Source of the DNA: Colletes latitarsis
Lineage: Eukaryota > Arthropoda > Insecta > Hymenoptera > Colletidae
DNA: 64,000 nt
Direction: 5' to 3'
Assembly (NCBI RefSeq): GCF_051014445.1
Contig: NW_027488368.1
Coordinates: 20,868,001 to 20,932,000 of the forward strand
Positions 28,317-40,435 of the stretch are shown in pieces. How positions within the stretch are numbered: position 1 is the stretch's first letter; every line of letters starts with the position of its first letter. The notes beneath the pieces are model-generated. The model made no database searches. It worked only from the letters and a program-made list of their open reading frames with translations, and was not told the DNA's origin. A program made the position numbers and the translations under genes.

Positions 28317-31300
28317 GGATTTGCTCTCGTCAGGCTCATACTTTCGCATATTTCTCATACTTGATGGCTAGATCCTGGGCTTTTTCTGGATTGCATCACG
28401 TAGTAATGAAGTACAACACTGAAACAACCAATTAAACCTGGTTTCCATCAATATCTTAGAGGACAACGCAAGTTAGGTCTGGGATAGGTCTGGGATTTGC
28501 CCTCATCAGACTCATACGTTCGCGTTTTTCACATACTTGTTGAACGGATCCTGGGTTTTTTCTGGTTTGGATCACGTAGTAATGTGGTACCACACTGAAA
28601 CATTCAAATAAACCAGGTCTTGATAAATATTTTAGATGATAACGCATGTTAGGTCTGGGTTAGGTCTAGGATTTGCCCTCATCAGGCGCATACTTTCGCA
28701 TATTTCTCATACTTCATGGCTAGATCCACGGCTATTTCTGGATTGGATCACGTAGTAATGTGGTACCACACTGAAACAGTCACTTAAACCTGGTTTCGAT
28801 CAATATTTTAGAGGACAATGCAAGTTAGGTCTGGGATAGGTCTGGGATTTGCCCACATCAGGGTTATACTTTCGCATTTTACACATACTTGTTGAACAGA
28901 TCCTGGGTTTTTTCTGGTTTGGATAGCGCAGTAATGTGGTACCACACTGAAACAGCCCACTAAACCTGGTTTCGATCAATATTTTACAGGATAACGAAAG
29001 GTATGTCTAGGTTAGGCTTGGGATTTGCCCTCATCAGACTCATGCTTTCGCATTTTTCACATACTTGTTGAACAGATCCTGGGTTTTTTCTGGTATGGAT
29101 CACGTAGTAATGTGGGACCACACTGAAACATTCAGTTAAACCTGGTCTTGATAAATATTGTTGAGGATAACGCATGTTAGGTCTGGGTTAGGTCTAGGAT
29201 TTGCCCTCATCAGGCTCATACTTTCGCATATTTCTTATACTTCATGTATAGATCCTGGGCTATTTTCTGGTTTGGATCACATAGTAATGTGGTACCACAA
29301 TGAAACAGTCGATTAAACCTGGTTTCGATCAATATTTTAGAGGATAACGAAAGTTATGTCTAGGTTAGGCCTGGGATTTGCCCTCATCAGACTCATGCTT
29401 TCGCATTTTTCACATACTTGTTGAACAGATCCTGGGTTTTTTCTGGTATGGATCACGTAGTAATGTGGGACCACACTGAAACATTCAGTTAAACCTGGTC
29501 TTGATAAATATTTTTGAGGATAACGCATGTTAGGTCTGGGATAGGTCTGGGATTTGCCCTCATCAGACTCATACTTTCGCACACTTCACATACTCGTTGA
29601 ACAGATCCTGGGTTATTTTCTGGTTTGGATCACATAGTAATGTGGTACCACACTGAAACAGTCGATTAAACCAGGTTTCGATCAATATTTTTGAGGATAA
29701 CGCATGTTAGGTCTAGGTTAGGCCTGGGATTTTCACTCATCAGACTCATTCTTTCGCATTCTTCACATACCTGTTGAACGGATCCTGGGTTTTTTCTGGT
29801 TTGGATCACGTAGTAATGTGGGACCACACTGAACCAATCAGTTAAACCTGGTCTTGATAAATATTTTAGAGGATAACGCATGTTAGGTCTGGGTTAGGTC
29901 TAGGATTTGCCCACATCAGGCTCATACTTTCGCATATTTCTCATACTTCATGGCTAGATCCTGGGCTGCTTCTGGATTGTATCACGTAGTAATGTGGTAC
30001 CATGCTGAAACAGTCAATTAAACCTTGTTTCGATCAATATTTTAGAGGATAACGCAAGTTAGGTCTGGGATAGGTCTGGGATTTGCCCTCATCAGACTCA
30101 TGCTTTCGCATTTTTCACATACTTGTTGAACAGATCCTGGGTTTTTTCTGGTATGGATCACGTAGTAATGTGGTACCATACTGAAACATTCAGTTAAACC
30201 TGGTCTTGATTAATATTTTTGAGGATAACGCATGTTAGGTCTGGGTTAGGTCTAGGGTTTGCCCTCGTCAGGCTCATACTTTCGCATATTTCTTATACTT
30301 CATGGATAGATCCTGGGCTATTTTCTGGTTTGGATCACATAGTAATGTGGTACCACACTGAAACAGTCGATTAAACCAGGTTCGATCAATATTTTTGAGG
30401 ATAACGCATGTTAGGTCTAGGTTAGGCCTGGGATTTTCACTCATCCGACTCATTCTTTCGCATTCTTCACATACTTGTTGAACGGATCCTGGGTTTTTTC
30501 TGGTTTGGATCACGTAGTAATGTGGTACCATACTGAAACATTCAGTTAAACCTGGTCTTGACAAATATTTTTGAGGATAACGCATGTTAGGTCTGGGTTA
30601 GGCCTGGGGTTTGCCCTCATCAGGGTCATACATTCGCAGTTCTAACATACATGTTGACCTGATCGAGGGTTTTTTCTGCTATGGATCACGTAGTAAAGTG
30701 GTACCACACTGAATCATTCAGTTAAACCTGGTCTTGATAAATATTTTTGAGGATAACGCATGTTAGGTCTGGGTTAGGTCTAGGATTTGCCCTCATCAGG
30801 CTCATACTTTCGCATATTTCTTATACTTCATGTATAGATCCTGGGCCATTTTCTGGTTTGGATCACATAGTAATGTGGTACCACAATGAAACAGTCGATT
30901 AAACCTGGTTTCGATCAATATTTTAGGGGATAACGAAAGTTATGTCTAGGTTAGGCCTGGGATTTGCCCTCATCAGACTCATGCTTTCGCATTTTTCACA
31001 TACTTGTTGAACAGATCCTGGGTTTTTTCTGGTTTGGATCACATAGTAATGAGGTACCACACTCAAACTGTCGATTAAACCAGGTTTCGATCAATATCTT
31101 TGAGGATAACGCATGTTAGGTCTGGGTTAGGTCTAGGATTTGCCCTCATCAGGCTCACACTTTCGCATATTTCTCATACTTCATGGCTAGATCCTGGGCT
31201 GTTTCTGGATTGTATCACATAGTAACGTGGTACCACGCTGAAACAGTCAATTAAACCTGGTTTCCATCAATATTTTAGAGGACAACGCATGTTAGGTCTA

Positions 31301-31888
31301 GGTTAGGCCTGGGATTTGCCCCCACCAAGGTCATACTTTCACAGTTTTAACATACATGTTGACCTGATCGAGGGTTTTTTCCGCTTTGAATCACGTAGTA
31401 AAGTGGTACCACACTGAAACAGTCGATTAAACCAGGTTTCGATCAATATTTTAGAGGACAACGCATGTTAGGTCTAGGTTAGGCCTGGGATTTGCCCTCA
31501 TCAAGGTCATACTTTCACAGTTTTAACATACATGTTGACCTGATCGAGGGTTTTTTCCGCTTTGAATCACGTAATAAAGTGGTACCACACTGAAACAGTC
31601 GATTAAACCAGGTTTCGATCAATATTTTAGAGGACAACGCATGTTAGGTCTAGGTTAGGCCTGGGATTTGCCCTCATCAAGGTCATACTTTCACAGTTTT
31701 AACATACATGTTGACCTGATCGAGGGTTTTTTCCGCTTTGAATCACGTAGTAAAGTGGTACCACACTGAAACAGTCGATTAAACCAGGTTTCGATCAATA
31801 TTTTAGAGGACAACGCATGTTAGGTCTAGGTTAGGCCTGGGATTTGCCCTCATCAAGGTCATACTTTCACAGTTTTAACATGCATGTT
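28190..31888. repeat. 3,699-bp tandem duplication, right copy
   Basis: The second copy of 24491-28189. The junction lies inside a type C monomer near 28190, where the left part is GAATCACG-type and the right part is GGATCACG-type. The exchange was therefore between two type C monomers in register. Confidence 0.9.
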
Positions 31889-32015
31889 GACCTGATCGAG
31901 GGTTTTTTCCGCTTTGAATCACGTAGTAAAGTGGTACCACGCTGAAACAGTCAATTAAACCTGGTTTCGATCAATATTTTAGAGGATAACGCACGTTAGG
32001 TCTGGGATAGGTCTG
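31312..32015. repeat. Run of type C monomers, second copy
   Basis: Counterpart of the run at 27613 in the right copy of the 3,699-bp duplication. Here the fourth monomer is type C to its end, so this is probably the original form of the right edge. A two-monomer version of the same run is at about 35350-35650. Confidence 0.85.
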
Positions 32016-35000
32016 GGATTTGCCCGCATCAGGCTCATACTTTCGCATATTTCTCATACTTCATGGCTGGATCCTGGGCTATTACTGGTTTGGATCACGT
32101 AGTAATGTGGTCCCACACTGAAACAGTCAATTAAACCTGGTTTCGATCAATATTTTAGAGAATAATTCATGTTAGGTCTGGGTTAGGTCTGGGATTTGCT
32201 CTCATCAGGCTCATTCTTTCGCATATTTCTCGTACCTGATGGCTAGATCCTGGGCTTTTTCTGGATTGCATCACGTAGTAATGAAGTACAACACTGAAAC
32301 AGTCAATTAAACCTGGTTTCGATAAATATTTTAGAGAATAATTCATGTTAGGTCTAGGTTAGGCCTGGGATTTGCCCTCATCAGGGTCATACTTTCACAG
32401 TTCTAACATACATGTTGACCTGATCGAGGGTTTTTTCTGCTTTGGATCACGTAGTAAAGTGGTACCACACTGAAACAGTCCACTAAACCTAGTTTGGATC
32501 AATATTTTAGAGGATAATGCATGTTAGGTCTAGGCTAGCCCTGAGATTTTCACTCATCAGACTCATGCTTTCGCATTTTTCACATACTTGTTGAACGGAT
32601 CCTGGGATTTTTCTGGTATGGTTCACGTAGTAATGTGGTACCACACTGAAACAATCAATTAAACCAGGTCTTGTTAAAAATTTTAGATGATAACGCATGT
32701 TAGGTCTGGGTTAGGTCTAGGATTTGCCCTCATCAGGCTCATACTTTCGCATATTTCTGATACTTCACGGATAGATCCTGGGCTATTTTCTGGTTTGGAT
32801 CACATAGTAATGTGGTACCACACTGAAACAGTCGATTAAACCAGGTTTCGATCAATATTCTTGAGGATAACGCATGTCAGGTCGAGGTAAGGCCTGGGAT
32901 TTTCACTCATCAGACAAATTCTTTCGCATTCTTCACATACGTGTTGAACGGATCCTGGGTTTTTTCTGGTTTGGATCACGCAGTAATGTGGGACCACACT
33001 GAAACAATCAATTAAACCTGGTCTTGATAAATATTTTAGAGGATAACGCATGTTAGGTCTGGGTTAGGTCTAGGATTTGCTCTCGTCAGGCTCATACTTT
33101 CGCATATTTCTCATACTTGATGGCTAGATCCTGGGCTTTTTCTGGATTGCATCTCGTAGTAATGAAGTACAACACTGAAACAGTCAATTAAACCTGGTTT
33201 CCATCAATATCTTAGAGGACAACGCAAGTTAGGTCTGGGATAGGTCTGGGATTTGCCCTCATCACACTCATACGTTCGCGTTTTTCACAGACTTGTTTAA
33301 CAGATCCTGGGTTTTTTCTGGTTTGGTTCACGTAGTAATGTGTTACCACACCGAAACATTCAGTTAAACCTGGTCTTGATATATAATTTTGAGGATAACG
33401 CATGTTAGGTCTGGGTTAGGTCTAGGATTTGCCCTCATCAGGCTCATACTTTCGCATATTTCTTATACTTCATGGATAGATCCTGGGCTATTTTCTGGTT
33501 TGGATCACATAGTAATGTGGTACCACACTGAAACATTCAGTTAAACCTGGTCTTGATAAATATTTTTGAGGATAACGCATGTTAGGTTTGGGTTAGGTCT
33601 AGGATTTGCCCTCATCAGGCTCATACTTTCGCATTTTTCACATACTTGTTGAACAGATCCTGGCTTTTTCTGGTGTGGATCGCGCAGTAATGTGGTACCA
33701 CACTGAAACAGCCCACTAAACCTGGTTTCGATCAATATTTTAGAGGATAACGAAAGTTATATCTAGGTTAGGCCTGGGATTTGCCCTCATCAGACTCATA
33801 CGTTCGCGTTTTTCACATACTTTTTGAACGGATCCTGGGTTTTTTCTGGTTTGGATCACGTAGTAATGTGGTACCACACTGAAACATTCAAATAAACCAG
33901 GTCTTGATAAATATTTTAGATGATAACGCATGTTAGGTCTGGGATAGCTCTGGGATTCGCCCTCACCAGGCTCATACTTTCGCACACTTTACAGACTCGT
34001 TTAACAGATCCTGGGTTTTTTCTGGTTTGGTTCACGTAGTAATGTGGTACCACACTGAAACATTCAGATAAACCTGGTCTTGATCAATATTTTAGAGGAT
34101 AACGCATGTTAGGTTTGGGTTAGGTCTAGGATTTGCCCTCATCAGGCTCATACTTTCGCATTTTTCACATACTTGTTGAACAGATCCTGGCTTTTTCTAG
34201 TGTGGATCGCGCAGTAATGTGGTACCACACTGAAACAGCCCACTAAACCTGGTTTCGATCAATATTTTAGAGGATAACGAAAGTTATGTCTAGGTTAGGC
34301 CTGGGATTTGCCCGCATCAGACTCATGCTTTCGCATTTTTCACATACTTGTTGAAAAGATCCTGGGTTTTTTCTGGTATGGATCACGTAGTAATGTGGTA
34401 CCATACTGAAACATTCAGTTAAACCTGGTCTTGATAATTATTTTTGAGGATAACGCATGTTACGTCTGGGTTAGGTCTAGGATTTGCCCTCATCAGGCTC
34501 ATACTTTCGCATATTTCTTATACTTCATGGATAGATCCTGGGCTATTTTCTGGTTTGGATCACATAGTAATGTGGTACCACACTGAAACAGTCGATTAAA
34601 CCAGGTTTCGATCAATATTTTTGAGGATAACGCATGTCAGGTCTAGGTTAGGCCTGGGATTTTCACTCATCAGACTCATTCTTTCGCATTCTTCACATAC
34701 TTGTTGAACGGATCCTGGGTTTTTTCTGGTTTGGATCACGTAGTAATGTGGGACCACACTGAAACAATCAATTAAACCTGGTCTTGATAAATATTTTAGA
34801 GGATATCGCATGTTAGGTCTGGGTTAGGTCTAGGATTTGCCCTCATCAGGCTCATACTTTCGCATATTTCTCATACTTGATGGCTAGATCCTGGGCTTTT
34901 TCTGGATTGCATCACGTAGTAATGAAGTACAACACTGAAACAATCAATTAAACCTGAATTCCATCAATATCTTAGAGGACAACGCAAGTTAGGTCTGGGA

Positions 35001-35739
35001 TAGGTCTGGGATTTGCCCTCATGAGACTCATACTTTCGCACACTTCACATACTCGTTGAACAGATCCTGGGTTATTTTCTGGTTTGGATCACATAGTAAT
35101 GAGGTACCACACTCAAACAGTCGATTAAACCAGGTTTCGATCAATATTTTTGAGGATAACGCATGTTAGGTCTGGGTTAGGTCTAGGATTTGCCCTCATC
35201 AGGCTCACACTTTCGCATATTTCTCATACTTCATGGCTAGATCCTGGGCTGTTTCTGGATTGTATCACATAGTAATGTGGTACCACGCTGAAACAGTCGA
35301 TTCAACCTGGTTTCGATCAATATTTTAGAGGATAACGCATGTTAGGTCTAGGTTAGGCCTGGGATTTGCCCTCATCAAGGTCATACTTTCACAGTTTTAA
35401 CATACATGTTGACCTGATCGAGGGTTTTTTCCGCTTTGAATCACGTAGTAAAGTGGTACCACACTGAAACAGTCGATTAAACCAGGTTTCGATCAATATT
35501 TTAGAGGACAACGCATGTTAGGTCTAGGTTAGGCCTGGGATTTGCCCTCATCAAGGTCATACTTTCACAGTTTTAACATGCATGTTGACCTGATCGAGGG
35601 TTTTTTCCGCTTTGAATCACGTAGTAAAGTGGTACCACGCTGAAACAGTCAATTAAACCTGGTTTCGATCAATATTTTAGAGGATAACGCACGTTAGGTC
35701 TGGGATAGGTCTGGGATTCGCCCTCATCAGGCTCATACT

Positions 35740-35830
35740 TTCGCATTCTTCACATACTTGTTGAACGGATCTTGGGTTTTTTCTGGTGTGGATCAATATA
35801 CAATCAGTTAAACCTGGACTTGATAAATAT
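35740..35830. repeat. Monomer with internal deletion removing the KpnI palindrome
   Basis: After GGTGTGGATCA at 35785-35795 the sequence jumps to ATATACAATCAG, losing about 21-23 bases that normally include GTGGTACCAC. The rare neighbouring variants GATCTTGGG and GGTGTGG are shared with the monomer at about 42965-43025, which is intact and also has the rare GATACAATC. That monomer is its closest visible relative. Confidence 0.85.
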
Positions 35831-36572
35831 TTTAGAGGATAACGCATGTTAGGTCTCGGTTAGGTCTAGGATTTGCCCTCATCAGGCTCATACTTTCGCA
35901 TATTTCTCATACTTCATGGCTGGATCCTGGGCTATTACTGGTTTGGATCACGTAGTAATGTGGTCCCACACTGAAACAGTCAATTAAACCTGGTTTCGAT
36001 CAATATTTTAGAGAATAATTCATGTTAGGTCTGGGTTAGGTCTGGGATTTGCTCTCATCAGGCTCATTCTTTCGCATATTTCTCGTACCTGATGGCTAGA
36101 TCCTGGGCTTTTTCTGGATTGCATCACGTAGTAATGAAGTACAACACTGAAACAGTCAATTAAACCTGGTTTCGATAAATATTTTAGAGAATAATTCATG
36201 TTAGGTCTAGGTTAGGCCTGGGATTTGCCCTCATCAGGGTCATACTTTCACAGTTCTAACATACATGTTGACCTGATCGAGGGTTTTTTCTGCTTTGGAT
36301 CACGTAGTAAAGTGGTACCACACTGAAACAGTCCACTAAACCTAGTTTGGATCAATATTTTAGAGGATAATGCATGTTAGGTCTAGGCTAGCCCTGAGAT
36401 TTTCACTCATCAGACTCATGCTTTCGCATTTTTCACATACTTGTTGAACTGATCCTGGGATTTTTCTGGTATGGTTCACGTAGTAATGTGGTACCACACT
36501 GAAACAATCAATTAAACCAGGTCTTGTTAAAAATTTTAGATGATAACGCATGTTAGGTCTGGGTTAGGTCTA

Positions 36573-36748
36573 GGATTTGCCCTCATCAGGCTCATACTTT
36601 CGCATATTTCTTATACTTGATGGCTAGATCCTGGGCTTTTTCTGGATTGCATCACGTAGTAATGAAGTACAACACTGAAACAATCAATTAAACCTGGTTT
36701 CCATCAATATCTTAGAGGACAACGCAAGTTAGGTGTGGGATAGGTCTG
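36573..36748. repeat. Representative type B monomer (176 bp)
   Basis: Reference monomer, phased on GGATTTGCCC. The next monomers begin at 36749 and 36925, which fixes the unit at 176 bp. Features in order: GGCTCATACTTTCGCA near the start, the B-specific block CTTGATGGCTAGATCC, a short T-run, ATCACGTAGTAATG, a variant GAAGTACAAC where other monomers have the palindrome GTGGTACCAC, then AAACCTGGTTT, AATATC and the closing TTAGGT...GGGATAGGTCTG pair. 176 bp suits one nucleosome plus linker, which is typical of centromeric or pericentromeric satellites. That function is inferred, not seen. Confidence 0.95.
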
Positions 36749-36924
36749 GGATTTGCCCTCATCAGACTCATACGTTCGCGTTTTTCACATACTTGTTGAA
36801 CGGATCCTGGGTTTTTTCTGGTTTGGATCACGTAGTAATGTGGTACCACACTGAAACATTCAAATAAACCAGGTCTTGATAAATATTTTAGATGATAACG
36901 CATGTTAGGTCTGGGTTAGGTCTA
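36749..36924. repeat. Representative type A monomer (176 bp)
   Basis: Type A monomer directly after the type B example. It carries TCACATACTTGTTGAACGG, GGATCC, a six-T run, the palindrome GTGGTACCAC, and AAACCAGGTCTTGAT in place of the AAACCTGGTTT of type B. Its 3' end holds TTAGGTCTGGG followed at once by TTAGGTCTAGG. On the minus strand this type leaves an open frame of 63-71 codons because it lacks stops in one frame. Since 176 is not a multiple of 3, the frame is lost in the next monomer. Confidence 0.95.
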
Positions 36925-37760
36925 GGATTTGCCCTCATCAGGCTCATACTTTCGCATATTTCTCATACTTCATGGCTAGATCCTGGGCTTTTTCTGGATT
37001 GTATCACGTAGTAATGTGGTACCACACTGAAACAGTCACTTAAACCTGGTTTCGATCAATATTTTAGAGGACAATGCAAGTTAGGTCTGGGATAGGTCTG
37101 GGATTTGCCCACATCAGGGTCATACTTTCGCATTTTTCACATACTTGTTGAACAGATCCTGGGTTTTTTCTGGTATGGATCACGCAGTAATGTGGTACCA
37201 CACTGAAACATTCAGTTAAACCTGGTCTTGATAAATATTTTTGAGGATAACGCATGCTAGGTCTGGGTTAGGTCTAGGATTTGCCCTCATCAGGCTCATA
37301 CTTTCGCATATTTCTGATACTTCACGGATAGATCCTGGGCTATTTTCTGGTTTGGATCACATAGTAATGTGGTACCACACTGAAACAGTCGATTAAACCA
37401 GGTTTCGATCAATATTCTTGAGGATAACGCATGTCAGGTCTAGGTAAGGCCTGGGATTTTCACTCATCAGACAAATTCTTTCGCATTCTTCACATACGTG
37501 TTGAACGGATCCTGGGTTTTTTCTGGTTTGGATCACGCAGTAATGTGGGACCACACTGAAACAATCAATTAAACCTGGTCTTGATAAATATTTTAGAGGA
37601 TAACGCATGTTAGGTCTGGGTTAGGTCTAGGATTTGCTCTCGTCAGGCTCATACTTTCGCATATTTCTCATACTTGATGGCTAGATCCTGGGCTTTTTCT
37701 GGATTGCATCTCGTAGTAATAAAGTACAACACTGAAACAGTCAATTAAACCTGGTTTCCA

Positions 37761-40435
37761 TCAATATCTTAGAGGACAACGCAAGTTAGGTCTAGGATAG
37801 GTCTGGGATTTGCCCTCATCAGACTCATACGTTCGCGTTTTTCACAAACTTGTTGAACGGATCCTGGGTTTTTTCCGGTTTGGATCAGGTAGTAATGTGG
37901 TACCACACTGAAACATTCAAATAAACCAGGTCTTGATAAATATTTTAGAGGATAACGCATGTTAGGTTTGGGTTAGGTCTAGGATTTGCCCACATCAGGC
38001 TCATACTTTCGCGTATTTCTCATACTTCATGGCTAGATCCTGGGCTGTTTCTGGATTGTATCATGTAGTAATGTGGTACCACGCTGAAACAGTCAATTAA
38101 ACCTTGTTTCGATCAATATTTTAGAGGATAACGCAAGTTAGGTCTGGCATAGGTCTGGTATTCGCCCTCATCAGGCTCATACTTTCGCACACTTCACAGA
38201 CTTGTTTAACAGATCCTGGGTTTTTTCTGGTTTGGTTCACGTAGTAATGTGTTACCACATTGAAACATTCAGTTAAACCTGGTCTTGATATATAATTTTG
38301 AGGATAACGCATGTTAGGTCTGGGTTAGGTCTAGGATTTGCCCTCATCAGGCTCATACTTTCGCATATTTCTTATACTTCATGGATAGATCCTGGGCTAT
38401 TTTCTGGTTTGGATCACATAGTAATGTGGTACCACACTGAAACATTCAGTTAAACCTGGTCTTGATAAATATTTTTGAGGATAACGCATGTTAGGTTTGG
38501 GTTAGGTCTAGGATTTGCCCTCATCAGGCTCATACTTTCGCATTTTTCACATACTTGTTGAACAGATCCTGGCTTTTTCTGGTGTGGATCGCGCAGTAAT
38601 GTGGTACCACACTGAAACAGCCCACTAAACCTGGTTTCGATCAATATTTTAGAGGATAACGAAAGTTATGTCTAGGTTAGGCCTGGGATTTGCCCTCATC
38701 AGACTCATACGTTCGCGTTTTTCACATACTTTTTGAACGGATCCTGGGTTTTTTCTGGTTTGGATCACGTAGTAATGTGGTACCACACTGAAACATTCAA
38801 ATAAACCAGGTCTTGATAAATATTTTAGATGATAACGCATGTTAGGTCTGGGATAGCTCTGGGATTCGCCCTCACCAGGCTCATACTTTCGCACACTTTA
38901 CAGACTCGTTTAACAGATCCTGGGTTTTTTCTGGTTTGGTTCACGTAGTAATGTGGTACCACACTGAAACATTCAGATAAACCTGGTCTTGATCAATATT
39001 TTAGAGGATAACGCATGTTAGGTTTGGGTTAGGTCTAGGATTTGCCCTCATCAGGCTCATACTTTCGCATTTTTCACATACTTGTTGAACAGATCCTGGC
39101 TTTTTCTGGTGTGGATCGCGCAGTAATGTGGTACCACACTGAAACAGCCCACTAAACCTGGTTTCGATCAATATTTTAGAGGATAACGAAAGTTATGTCT
39201 AGGTTAGGCCTGGGATTTGCCCGCATCAGACTCATGCTTTCGCATTTTTCACATACTTGTTGAACAGATCCTGGGTTTTTTCTGGTATGGATCACGTAGT
39301 AATGTGGTACCATACTGAAACATTCAGTTAAACCTGGTCTTGATAATTATTTTTGAGGATAACGCATGTTACGTCTGGGTTAGGTCTAGGATTTGCCCTC
39401 ATCAGGCTCATACTTTCGCATATTTCTTATACTTCATGGATAGATCCTGGGCTATTTTCTGGTTTGGATCACATAGTAATGTGGTACCACACTGAAACAG
39501 TCGATTAAACCAGGTTTCGATCAATATTTTTGAGGATAACGCATGTCAGGTCTAGGTTAGGCCTGGGATTTTCACTCATCAGACTCATTCTTTCGCATTC
39601 TTCACATACTTGTTGAACGGATCCTGGGTTTTTTCTGGTTTGGATCACGTAGTAATGTGGGACCACACTGAAACAATCAATTAAACCTGGTCTTGATAAA
39701 TATTTTAGAGGATATCGCATGTTAGGTCTGGGTTAGGTCTAGGATTTGCCCTCATCAGGCTCATACTTTCGCATATTTCTCATACTTGATGGCTAGATCC
39801 TGGGCTTTTTCTGGATTGCATCACGAAGTAATGAAGTACAACACTGAAACAATCAATTAAACCTGAATTCCATCAATATCTTAGAGGACAACGCAAGTTA
39901 GGTCTGGGATAGGTCTGGGATTTGCCCTCATGAGACTCATACTTTCGCACACTTCACATACTCGTTGAACAGATCCTGGGTTATTTTCTGGTTTGGATCA
40001 CTTAGTAATGAGGTACGACACTCAAACAGTCGATTAAACCAGGTTTCGATCAATATTTTTGAGGATAACGCATGTTAGGTCTGGGTTAGGTCTAGGATTT
40101 GCCCTCATCAGGCTCACACTGTCGCATATTTCTCATACTTCATGGCTAGATCCTGGGCTGTTTCTGGATTGTATCACATAGTAATGTGGTACCACGCTGA
40201 AACAGTCGATTCAACCTGGTTTCGATCAATATTTTAGAGGATAACGCAAGTTAAGTCTGGGAAAGTTCTGGGATTTGCCCTCATCAGGCTCATACTTTCG
40301 CATATTTCTCATACTTCATGGCTAGACCCTGGGCTTTTTCTGGATTGCATCACGTAGTAATGAAGTACAACACTGAAACAGTCAATTAAACCTGGTTTCC
40401 ATCAATATTTTAGAGGACAACGCATGTTAGGTCTA
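37761..40435. repeat. 2,641-bp tandem duplication, left copy
   Basis: A 15-monomer block (15 x 176 + 1) whose markers recur 2,641 bases later, among them TTTTTCCGG, ATTATATATCAAGACC-type variants read on the minus strand, and GTGTGGATCGCGC. Its right part is itself the +4,909 copy of about 33283-35335. Boundaries are approximate. Confidence 0.85.

Larger units (their letters stand above)
31889..37760. repeat. Nested HOR region, left partners
   Basis: All 176-bp satellite. Segments reappear downstream at several offsets: about 32040-32760 at +3,853, about 32700-33283 at +4,557, and about 33283-35335 at +4,909. The three offsets differ by whole monomers (704 = 4 x 176, 352 = 2 x 176). One original block was thus copied and then changed by gain or loss of whole monomers. 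All three are about 20 bp short of whole monomer multiples, which fits the short deletion near 35795 lying between the partners. Confidence 0.85.

Noticed and set aside
24491..31888. LTR pair or segmental gene duplication
   Set aside because: Both copies are made wholly of 176-bp monomers, with no internal coding region, primer-binding site or TG...CA ends.
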